A stretch of 64,000 nt of DNA, taken from assembly GCA_945859605.1 (NCBI GenBank), contig OX243827.1, positions 25,801,502 to 25,865,501 of the forward strand, read 5' to 3'. Positions 34,973 to 48,470 of the stretch are shown one piece after another. Positions within the stretch are counted from its first letter, which is position 1, and every line of letters begins with the position of its first letter. Origin of the DNA: Lumbricus rubellus (taxonomy: Eukaryota > Annelida > Clitellata > Crassiclitellata > Lumbricidae). The translations under genes and the position numbers were made by a program. A model generated the notes under the pieces. That model had not been told where the DNA came from. It worked only from the letters and a program-made list of their open reading frames with translations, and searched no databases.

Positions 34973-37900
34973 ATGACGACTAAATTGACGACTAAAATGT
35001 CGATTAAAATGACGACTAAATAGTCGACTAAATTGACGAATAAAATGACGACTAAAATGACGACTAAAATGTCGACTAAAATGAAGACTAAATAGTCGAC
35101 TAAATAGTCGACTAAATTGACGAAAAAAATGACGACTAAATTCACGACTATAATGACGACTAAATTGACGACGAAAATGTCGACTAAAATGACGACTAAA
35201 TAGTCGACTAAATTGACGAATAAAATGAGGACTAAAATGACGACTAAATTCACGACTATAATGACGACTAAATTGACGACGAAAATGTCGACTAAAATGA
35301 CGACTAAATAGTCGACTAAATCGTCAACTAAATGACGACTAAATGGACGACTAAATTGACGAATAAATTGACGACTAAAATGTCGACTAAATTGACGACT
35401 AAATGGACGACTAAAATGTCGACTAAATTGACGACTAAATGGACGACTAAAATATCGACTAAAATGACGACTAAATGGACGACTAAAATGTCGACTAAAT
35501 TGACGACTAAATGGACAACTAAAATGTCGACTAAAATGACGACTAAATAGTCGACTAAATTGACGAATAAAATGACGACTAAAATGACGACTAAAATGTC
35601 GACTAAAATGACGACTAAATAGTCGACAAAATAGTCGACTAAATTGACGAAAAAAATGACGACTAAATTCACGACTATAATGACGACTAAATTGACGACG
35701 AAAATGTCGACTAAAATGACGACTAAATAGTCGACTAAATTGACGAATAAAATGAGGACTAAAATGACGACTAAATTCACGACTATAATGACGAATAAAT
35801 TGACGACTAAAATGTCGACTAAATTGACGACTAAATGGACGACTAAAATGTCGACTAAATTGACGACTAAATGGACGACTAAAATGTCGACTAAAATGTG
35901 GACTAAATTGACGACTAAATGGACGACTAAAATATCGACTAAAATGACGACTAAATGGACGACTAAAATGTCGACTAAAATGACGACTAAATGGACAACT
36001 AAAATGTCGACTAAAATGTCGACTACATGGACGACTAAATTGACGACTAAAATGTCGACCAAATTGACGACTAAATGGACGACTAAAATTTCGACTAAAA
36101 TGAAGACTACATGGACGACTAAATTGACGACTAAATTGACGAATAAAATGTCGCCTAAATTGACGAATAAAATGTCGACTAAATTGACGACTATAATGTT
36201 GACTAAATTTACGACTAAATGGACGACTAAAATGTCGACTAAATTGACGACTAAATGGACGACTAAAATGTCGACTAAAATGTCGACTAAAATGTCGACT
36301 AAATTGAAGACTAAATGGACGACTAAAATGTCGACTAATTTGACGACTAAATGGACGACTAAAATGTCGACTAAAATGTCGACTAAATTGACGAATAAAA
36401 TGTCGACTAAATTGACGACTAAATGGACGACTAAAATGTCGACTAAAATAACGACTAAATGGACGACTAAAATGTCGACTAAATTGACGACTAAATTGAC
36501 GACTAAAATGTCGACTAAAATGACGACTAAATCGACGACTCAAATGTCGACTAAATTGACGACTAAATGGACGACTAAAATGTCGACTAAAATGACGACT
36601 AAATGGACGACTAAAATGTCGACTAAATTGACGACTAAATGGACGACTAAAATGTCGACTAAAATGTCGACTAGATGGACGACTAAATTGTCGACTAAAA
36701 TGTCGACTAAATTGACGACTAAATGGACGACTAAAATGTCGACTAAAATGACGACTAAATTGACGACTAAAATGTCAACTAAATTGACGACTAAATGGAC
36801 GACTAAAATGTCGACTAAATTGACGAATAAAATGTCGACTAAATGGACTACTGAAATGTCGACTAAATGTCCACTAAATTGACGACTAAATGGACGACTA
36901 AAATGTCGACTAAATGTCGACTTAATTGACGACTAAAATGTCGACTAAAATGACGACTAAATTGACGACTAAGTTGACGACTAAATTGACGACTTAATGG
37001 ACGACTAAAATGTCGACTAAAATGACGACTAAATTGACGACTAAGTTGACGACTAAATTGACGACTAAATGGACGACTAAAATGTCGACAAAAATGACGA
37101 CTAAATTGACGACTAAGTTGACTAAATTGACGACTAAAATGTCGACTAAATTGACGACTAAATGGACGACTAAAATGTCGACTAAATTGACGACTAAATG
37201 GACGACTAAAATGTCGACTAAATTGACGACTAAATGGACGACTAAAATGTCGACTAAATTGATCACTAAATGGACGACTAAAATGTCGACTAAAATGTCG
37301 ACTAAATTGACGACTAAATGGACGACTAAAATGTCTACTAAAATGACGACTAAATTGACGAATAAATTACGACTAAAATGACGACTAAAATGTCGAATAA
37401 ATTGACGACTAAAATGTCGATTAAATTGACGACTAAATTGACGAATAAAATGTCGACTAAATTGACGACTAAAAAGTCGACTAAATTGACGACTACATGG
37501 ACGACTAAATTGACGACTAAATTGACGACTAAATGGACGACTAAAATGTCGACCTAAATGTCGACTAAATTGACGACTAAATTGACGACTAAAATGTCGA
37601 CTAAATTGACGACTAAAATGACGACTAAATGGACGACTAAAATGTCGACTAAATTGACGAATAAAATGTCGACTAAAATGACGACTAAAATGTCGACTAA
37701 ATTGATGACTAAATCGACGATTAAAATGTCGACTAAATTGACGACTAAATGGACGACTAAAATGTCGACTAAATTGACGACTAAATGGACGACTAAAATG
37801 TCGTCTAAAATGTCGACTAAATTGACGAATAAAATGTCGACTAAATGGACGACTAAAATGTCGACTAAGATGTCGACTAAAATGTCGACTAAATTGACGA

Positions 37901-40900
37901 CTAAATGGACGACTAAAATGTCGACTAAGATGTCGACTAAAATGTCGACTAAATTGACGACTAAGTGGAAGACTAAAATGTCGACTGAAATGTCGACTAA
38001 ATTTACGACTAAATGGACGACTAAAATGTCGACTAAAATGACGACTAAATGGACGACTAAAATCTCGACTAAATTGACGACTAAAATGACGACAAAAATG
38101 TCGACTAAATTGACGACTAAATGGACGACTAAAATGTCGACGAAATTGACGACTAACAGGACGACTAAAATGTCGACTAAAATGACGACTAAATTGACGA
38201 CTAAGTTGACGACTAAATTGACGACTTATTGGACGACTAAAATGTCGACTATAATGACGACTAAGTTGACGACTAAGTTGACGACTAAATTGACGACTAA
38301 ATGGACGACTAAAATGTCGACAAAAATGACGACTAAATTGACGACTAAGTTGACGACTAAATTGACGACTAAAATGTCGACTAAATTGACGACTAAATGG
38401 ACGACTAAAATGTCGACTAAATTGACGACTAAATGGACGACTAAAATGTCGACTAAATTGACGACTAAATGGACGACTAAAATGTCGACTAAATTGATCA
38501 CTAAATGGACGACTAAAATGTCGACTAAATTGACGACTAAATGGACGACTAAAATGTCTACTAAAATGACGACTAAATTGACGAATAAATTACGACTAAA
38601 ATGACGACTAAAATGTCGAATAAATTGACGACTAAAATGTCGATTAAATTGACGACTAAATTGACGACTAAAATGTCGACTAAATTGACGACTAAAATGT
38701 CGACTAAATTGACGACTAAATGGACGACTAAAATGTCGACTAAATTGACGACTACATGGACGACTAAATTGACGACTAAATTGACGACTAAATGGACGAC
38801 TAAAATGTCGACTAAAATGTCGACTAAATTGACGACTAAATTGACGACTAAAATGTCGACTAAATTGACGACTAAAATGACGACTAAATGGACGACTAAA
38901 ATGTCGACTAAATTGACGAATAAAATGTCGACTAAAATGACGACTAAAATGTCGACTAAATTAATGACTAAATCGACGATTAAAATGTCGACTAAATTGA
39001 CGACTAAATCGACGACTAAAATGTCGACTAAATTGACGACTAAATGGACGACTAAAATGTCGTCTAAAATGTCGACTAAATTGACGAATAAAATGTCGAC
39101 TAAATGGACGACTAAAATGTCGACTAAGATGTCGACTAAAATGTCGACTAAATTGACGACTAAATGGACGACTAAAATGTCGACTAAGATGTCGACTAAA
39201 ATGTCGACTAAATTGACGACTAAATGGAAGACTAAAATGTCGACTGAAATGTCGACTAAATTTACGACTAAATGGACGACTAAAATGACGACTAAATGGA
39301 CGACTAAAATCTCGACTAAATTGACGACTAAAATGACGACTAAAATGTCGACTAAATTGACGACTAAATGGACGACTAAAATGTCGACGAAATTGATGAC
39401 TTAACGGACGACTAAAATGTCGACTAAAATTACGACTAAATGGACGACTAAAATGTCGACTAAAATGACGACTACATGGACGACTAAATTGACGACTAAA
39501 ATCTCGACTAAATTGACGACTAAATGGACGACTAAAATGTCGACTAAATTGACGACTTAATGGATGACTAAAAGGTCGACTAAACGTCGACTAAATTGAC
39601 GACTAAATGGACGACTAAAATGTCGACTAAAATGACGAGTAAATTGACGACTAAGTTGACGACTAAATTGTCGACTAATGTGTCGACTAAATTGACGAAT
39701 ACAATGTCGACTAAATTGACGACTAAAATGTCGACTAAAAAGTCGACTAAATTGACGACTAAATGGACGACTAAAATGTCGACTAAAATGTCGACTAAAT
39801 TGACGACTAAATGGATGACTAAAATGTCGACTAAAATGACGACTAAATGGACGACTAAAAAGTCGACTAAATTAACGACTAAATGGTCGACTAAAATGTC
39901 TGCTAAAATGTCGACTAAATGGACGACTAATTTGACGACTAAGATGTCGACTAAGATGACGACTAAATGGAGGACTATAATGTCGACTAAATTGACGAAT
40001 AAATGGTCGACTAAAAAGTCGACTAAATTGACGACTAAATGGACGACTAAAATGTCGACTAAATTGACGACTAAATGGACGAATAAAATGTCGAAAAAAA
40101 TGTCGACTAAATTGACGACTAAAATGTCGACTAAATTGACGACTAAAATGTCGACTAAGATGACGACTTAATGGACGACTAAATTTTCGACTAAATTGAC
40201 GAATAAAATGTCGACTAAACTGACGACTAAAATGTCGACTACATGGACGACTAAATTGACGACTAAAATCTCGACTAAATTGACGACTAAAATTTCGACT
40301 TAATGTCGACTAAATTGAAGACTAAATGGACGACTAAAATGTCGACTAAATGTCGACTAATTTGACGACTAAATGGACGACTAAAATGTCGACTAAATGT
40401 CGACTAAATTGACGACTAAATGGACGACTAAAATGTCGACTAAAATGACGACTAAATGGACGACTAAAATGTCGACTAAAATGGCGACTAAATGGACGAC
40501 TAAAATGTCGACTAAAATGTCGACTAAAATGACGACTAAAATGTCGACTAAATTGACGACGAAATTGACGACTAAAATGTCGACTAAAATGACGACTAAA
40601 TGGACGACTAAGATGTCGACTAAATTGACGACTAATTGGACGACTAAAATGTCGACTACAATGTCGACTACATGGACGACTAAATTGACAACTAAAATGT
40701 CGACTAAGATGACGACTAAATGAACGACTAAAATTTCAACTAATTTGACGAATAAAATGTCGACTAAATGGACGACTAAAATGTCGACTAAAATGACGAC
40801 TAAGTGGACGACTAAAATGTCGACTAAAATGACGACTAAATGGACGACTAAAATGTCGACTAAAATGTCGACTAAAATGACGACTAAAATGTCGACTAAA

Positions 40901-43900
40901 TTGACGACGAAATTGACGACTAAAATGTCGACTAAAATGACGACTAAATGGACGACTAAGATGTCGACTAAATTGACGACTAATTGGACGACTAAAATGT
41001 CGACTACAATGTCGACTACATGGACGACTAAATTGACAACTAAAATGTCGACTAAGATGACGACTAAATGAACGACTAAAATTTCAACTAATTTGACGAA
41101 TAAAATGTCGACTAAAATGACGACTGAAATGTCGACTAAAATGTCGACTAAATGGACGACTAAAATGTCGACTAAGATGTCGACTAAAATGTCGACTAAA
41201 TTGACGACTAAATGGACGACTAAAATGTCGACTACAATGTCGACTACATGGACGACTAAATTGACGACTAAAATGTCGACTAAGATGACGACTAAATGGA
41301 CGACTAAAATTTCGACTAAATTGACGAATAGAATGTCGACTAAAATGACGACTAAAATGTCGACTTAATTGACGACTAAATAGACGATTAAAATGTCGAT
41401 TAAATTGACGACTAAATTGACGACTAAAATGTCGACTAAATTGACGACTAAATGCACGACTAAAATGTCGACTAAATTGACGACTAAATGGACGACTAAA
41501 ATGTCGACTAAAATGTCGACTAAATTGACGACTAAATGGACGACTACAATGTGGAATAAATTGACAACTAAATGGACGAATAAAATGTTGACTAAATTCA
41601 CGACTAAATGTCGACTAAAACGTCGACTAAAATGTCGACTAAGTTGACGACTAAATTGACGACTAAAATGTCAACTAAAAAGACGACTAAATGGACGACT
41701 AAAATGTTGACTAAATTGACGACTAAATGGACGACTACAATGTAGACTAAATTGACGACTAAATGGGCGAATAAATTGTTGACTTTATTGACGACTAAAT
41801 GTCGACTAAAACGTCGACAAAAATGTCGACTAAGTTGACGACTAAATTGACGACTAAAATGTCGACTAAGATGACGACTAAATGGACGACTAAATTGTTG
41901 ACCAAATTGACGACTAAATGGACGACTAAAATTTCGACTAAAATGTCGACTAAAATGTCGACTGAATTGACGACTAGATGGACGAATAAAATGTTGACTA
42001 TATTGACGACTAAATGTCGACTAAAACGTCGACTAAAATGTTGACTAAGTTGACGACTAAATTGACGACTAAAATGTCGACTAAAATGACGACTAAATGG
42101 ACGACTAAAATGTCGACTAATTTGACGACTAAATGGACGACTAAAATGTCGACTAAAATGACGACTAAATGGACGACTAAAATGTCGACTAAATTGACGA
42201 CTAAATGGACGACTAAAATGTCGACTGATATGACGACTAAATTGACGACGAAATTGACGACTAAAATATCGACTAAATTGACGACTAAATGGACGACTAA
42301 AGGGTCGACTAAATTGAAGACTAAATGGACGACTAAAATGTCGACTAAAATGACGACTAAATTGACGACTAAAATGTGGACTAAATTGACGAATAAAAAG
42401 TGGACTAATTTGACGACTAAAATGTCGACAAAATTGACGACTAAATGGACGACTAAAATGTCGACTAAAATGTCGACTAAATTGACGACTAAATTGACGA
42501 TTAAAATGTCGACTAAAATGACGACTAAATGGACGACTAAACCGTCGACTAATATGTCGACTAAATGGACGACTAAACTATCGACTAAATTGACGACTAA
42601 TATGTCGACTAAATTGACGACTAAATGGACGACTAAAATGTCGACTAAAATGACGACTAAATGGACGACTAAAATGTCGACAAAAATGACGACTAAAATG
42701 ACGACTAAAATGTCGACTAAATTGACGAATAAATGGACGACTAAAATGTCGACTAAATTGACGACTAAATGGACGACTAAACGGTCGACTAAAATGTCGA
42801 CTAAATTGACGACTAAATGCACGACTAAATTGTCGACTAAAATGACGACTAAATGGACGACTAAAATGTCGACTAAATTTATGACTAAATGGACGACTAA
42901 AATGTCGACTAAAATGTCGACTACATGGTCGACTAAATTGACGACTAAAATTTCGACTAAATTGACGAATAAATGGACGACTAAAATGTCGACTAAATTG
43001 ACGACTTAATGGATGACTAAAAGGTCGACTGAATGTCGACTAAATTGACGACTAAATGGACGACTAAAATGTCAAATAAAATTACGACTAAATTGACGAC
43101 TAAGATGACGACTAAATTGTCGACTAATGTATCGACTAAATTGACGATTAAATGGACGACTAAAATGTCGACTAAATTGACGACTAAATGGACGACTAAA
43201 ATGTCGACTAAGATGTCGACTAAACTGACGACTAAATTGACGACTAAATGGACGACTAAAATGTCGACTAAATTCACGACTAAATGGACGACTACAATGT
43301 CGACGAAAATGACAACTAAATCGACGAATAAAATGTTGACTAAATTGACGACTAAATGTCGACTAAAACGTCGACTAAAATGTCGACTAAGTTGACGACT
43401 AAATTGACGACTAAAATGTCGACTAAAATGACGACTAAATGGACGACTAAAATGTCGACTAAATTGACGACTAAAATGTCGAATAAATTGACGAATAAAA
43501 TGTCGACTAAATGGACGTCTAAAATGTCGACTAAATTGACGACTAAATGGACGACTAAAATGTCCACTAAATTGTCGACTAAATTGACGACTAAAAAGTC
43601 GACTAAATTGACGACTACATGGACGACTAAATTGACGACTAAAATGCCGACTAAATTGACGACTAAATTGACGTCTAAAATTTCGACTAAAATGTCGACT
43701 AAAATGACGACTAAATTGTCGACTAAATTGACGATTAAATTGACGACTAAAATGTCGACTAAATTGACGACTAAATGCACGACTAAGATGTCGACTAAAT
43801 TGACGACTATATGGACGACTAAATTGTCGACTAAAATGTGGACTAAATTGACGACTAAATGGACGACCAAAATTTCGATTAATATGTCGACTAAATTGAC

Positions 43901-46900
43901 GACTAAATGGACGACTAAATTGTCGACTAAAATGCCGACTAAATTGACGACTAAATTGACGTCTAAAATTTCGACTAAAATGTCGACTAAAATGACGACT
44001 AAATTGTCGACTAAATTGACGATTAAATTGACGACTTAAATGTCGACTAAATTGACGACTAAATGCACGACTAAAATGTCGACTAAATTGACGACTAAAT
44101 AGACGACTAAAATGTCGAATAAAATGTGGACTACATTGACGACTAAATGGACGACTAAAATGTCGACTAATATGTCGACTAAATGGACGACTAAAATGTC
44201 GACTAAATTGACGACTAATACGTCGACTAAATTGACGACTAAATGGACGACTAAAATGTCGACTAAATTGACGACTAAATGGACGACTAAAATGTCGACA
44301 AAAATGACGACTAAATTGACGACTAAAATGACGACTAAATTGACGACTAAATTGACGAATAAAATGTCGACTAAATTGACGAATAAAATGTCGACTAAAT
44401 GGACGACTAAAATGTCGACTAAATTGACGACTAAATGGACGTCTGAAATTTCGACTAACTTGACGACTAATTGGACGACTAAAATGTCGACTAAAATGTC
44501 GACTAATTTGACGACTAAATGGACGACTAAAATGTCGACTAAAATGACGACTAAATGGACGACTAAAATGTCGACTAAATTGACGACTAAATGGACGACT
44601 AAAATGTCGACTGATATGTCGACTAAATTGACGACTAAATTGACGACTAAAATATCGACTAAATTGACGACTAAAAGGACGACTAAAATGTCGACTAAAT
44701 TGACGACTAAATGGACGACTAAAATGTCAACTAAATTGACGACTATTTGGACGACTAAAATGTCGACTAAAATGTAGACTAAATCGACGACTAAATTGAC
44801 GACTAAATTGACGACTAAAATGTGGACTAAATTGACGATAAAAATGTGGACTAAATTGACGACTAAAATGTCGACTAAATTGTCGACTAAATGGACGACT
44901 GAAATGTCGACTAAAATGTCGACTAAATTGACGACTAAATTGACGATTAAAATGTCGACTGAAATGACGACTAAATGGACGACTAAAATGTCGACTAAAT
45001 TGACGACTAAATGGACGACTAAAATGTCGACTAAAATGTCGACTAAATTGACGACTAAATGGACGACTACAATGTGGAATAAATTGACGACTAAATGGAC
45101 GAATAAAATGTTGACTAAATTCACGACTAAATGTCGACTAAAACGTCGACTAAAATGTCGACTAAGTTGACGACTAAATTGACGACTAAAATGTCAACCA
45201 AAATGACGACTAAATGGACGACTAAAATGTTGAGTAAATTGACGACTAAATGGACGACTACAATGTGGACTAAATTGACGACTAATTGGGCGAATAAAAT
45301 GTTGACTATATTGACCACTAAATGTCGACTAAAACGTCGACTTAAATGTCGACTAAGTTGTCGACTAAATTGACGACTAAATCGTTGACTAAAATGACGA
45401 CTAAATGGACGACTAAATTGTTGACCAAATTGACGACTAAATGGACGACTAAATTTTCGACTAAAATGTCGACTAAAATGTCGACTGAATTGACGACTAG
45501 ATGGACGAATAAAATGTTGACTAAATTGTCGACTAAGTTGACGACTAAATTGACGACTAAAATGTCGACTAAAATGACGACTAAATGGACGACTAAAATG
45601 TCGACTAATTTGACGACTAAATGGACGACTAAAATGTCGACTAAAATGACGACTAAATGGACGACTAAAATGTCGACTAAATTGACGACGAAATGGACGA
45701 CTAAAATGTCGACTGATATGACGACTAAATTGACGACTAAATTGACGACTAAAATATCGACTAAATTGACGACTAAATGGACGACTAAAAGGTCGATTAA
45801 ATTGAAGACTAAATGGACGACTAAAATGTCGACTAAAATGACGAATAAATGGACGACTAAAATGTCAACTAAATTGACGACTAATTGGACGACTAAAATG
45901 TCGACTAAATGTAGACAAAATCGACGACTAAAATGACGATTAAATTGACGACTAAAATGTGGACTAAATTGACGAATAAAATGTGGACTAATTTGACGAC
46001 TAAAATGTCGACTAAATTGACGACTAAATGGACGACTAAAATGTCGACTAAAATGTCGACTAAATTGACGACTAAATTGACGATTAAAATGTCGACTAAA
46101 ATGACGACTAAATGGACGACTAAACTGTCGACTAATTTGACGACTAAATGGACGACTACAATGTGGTCTAAATTGACGACTAAATGGACGAATAAAATGT
46201 TGACTATATACGACTAAATGTCGACTAAAACGTCGACTAAAATGTCGACTAAGTTGACGACTAAATTGACGACTAAAATGTCGACTAAAATGACGACTAA
46301 ATGGACGACTAAATTGTTGACCAAATTGACGACTAAATGGACGACTAAAATGTCGACTAAAATGTCGACTAAAATGTCGACTGAATTGACGACTAGATTG
46401 ATGGACTACAGAGTCGACTAAATTGACGACTAAATGGACGACTAAGATATCGACTAAAATGTCGACTAAGTTGACGACTAAATGGACGACTAAAATGTCG
46501 ACTAAAATGACGACTAAATGGACGACTAAAATGTCGACTAAATTGATGATTAAAATGTCGAATAAAATGCCAAAAAAAATGTCGACTAAATGGACGTCTA
46601 AAATGTCGACTAAATTGACGACTAAATGGACGACTAAAATGTCCACTAAATTGTCGACTAAATTGACGACTAAATGGACGACTAAAATGTCGACTAAATT
46701 GACGACTTCATGGACGACTAAATTGACGACTAAAATGCCGACTAAATTGACGACTAAAGTGACGTCTAAAATTTCGACTAAAATGTCGACTAAACTGACG
46801 ACTAAATTGTCGACTAAATTGACGACTAAATTGACGACTAAAACTTCGACTAAATTGACGACTAAATGCACGACTAAAATGTCGACTAAATTGACGACTA

Positions 46901-48470
46901 AATGGACGACTAAATTGTCGACTAAAATGTGGACTAAATTGACGACTAAATGGACGACTAAAATGTCGACTAATATGTCGACTAAATGGACGACTAAAAT
47001 ATCGACTAAATTGACGACTAATATTTCGACTAAATTGACGACTAAATGGACGACTAAAATGTCGACTAAATTGACGACTAAATGGACGACTAAAATGTCG
47101 ACAAAAATGACGACTAAATTGACGACTAAAATGACGACTAAATTGACGACTAAATTGACGAATAAAAAGTCGACTAAATTGACGAATAAAATGTCGACTA
47201 AATGGACGACTAAAATGTCGACTAAATTGACGACTAAATGGACGACTAAAATGTCGACTAAATTGACGACTAATTGGACGACTAAAATGTCGACTAAAAT
47301 GTCGACTAAGTTGACGACTAAATGGACGACTAAAATGTCGACTAAATTGACGACTAAATGGACGACTAAAATGTCGACTAAATTGACGACTAAATGGACG
47401 ACTAAAATCCCAACTAAAATGTCGACTAAATTGACGACTAAATTGACGACTAAATTATCGACTAAATTGACGACTAAATGGACGACTAAAATGTCGACTA
47501 AATTGACGACTAAATGGACGACTAAATTGACGACTAAAATGACGACTAAATGGACGACTAAAATGTCGACTAAAATGTCGACTAAATTGACGACTAAATT
47601 GACGACTAAATTATCGACTAAATTGACGACTAAATGGACGACTAAAATATCGACTAAATTGAAGACTAAATGGACGACTAAAATGTCGACTAAAATGACG
47701 ACTAAGTGGACGACTAAAATGTCAACTAAATTGACGACTAATTGGACGACTAAAATGTCGACTAAAATGTGGACTAAATTGACGACTAAATTGACGACTA
47801 AAATGTAGACTAAATTGACGAATAAAATGTGGACTAAATTGACGACTAAAATGTCGACTATATTGACGACTAAATGGACGACTAAAATGTCGACTAAAAT
47901 GTCGACTAAATTGACGACTAAATTGACGACTAAAATGTCGACTAAATTCACGACTAAATGGACGACTAAAATGTCGACTAAATTGACGACTAAATGGACG
48001 ACTAAAATGTCGACTAAATGTCGACTAAATTGACGACTGAATGGACGTCTAAAAGGTCGACTAAAATGACGACTAAATGGACGACTAAAATGTCAACTAA
48101 ATTGACGACTTATTGTACGACTAAAATGGCGACTAAAATGTGGACTAAATTGACGACTAAATTGACGACTAAAATGTAGACTAAATTGACGAATAAAATG
48201 TGGACTAAATTGACGACTAAAATGTCGACTATATTGACGACTAAATGGACGACTAAAATGTCGACTAAAATGTCGACTAAATTGACGACTAAATTGACGA
48301 CTAAAATGTCGACTAAATTGACGACTAAATGGACGACTAAAATGTCGACTAAATTGACGACTAAATGGACGACTAAAATGTCTACTAAATGTCGACTAAA
48401 TTGACGACGGAATGGACGTCTAAAAGGTCGACTAAAATGACGACTAAATGGACGACTAAATTGACGACGA
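34973..48470. repeat. 13.5-kb satellite of a 12-bp unit (NNNNCGACTAAA)
   Basis: About 1,120 tandem monomers share the core CGACTAAA, preceded by one of four main tetranucleotides: ATGT, TTGA, TGGA or ATGA. The order ATGT-TTGA-TGGA recurs often, giving a 36-bp higher unit with a SalI-type GTCGAC site. Because 12 is a multiple of 3 and stops are rare, long ORFs appear on both strands: Thr/Lys tetrapeptides on plus, VDILVVHLVVNL-type or SRHFSRPFSRQF-type repeats on minus, the longest 869 codons at 45342-47951. They break wherever a monomer has lost a base. Segmental duplications of about 348 bp and 1.2-1.3 kb are visible. The array grades into CGACG-rich sequence at 48471-48527. Confidence 0.97.

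Noticed and set aside
34973..48470. CRISPR-like array or a giant repeat-protein gene
   Set aside because: There are no unique spacers between 12-bp units, and the setting is a eukaryotic genome. The long ORFs occur on both strands and several frames, shift at every 11-base monomer, and lack splice or start context.
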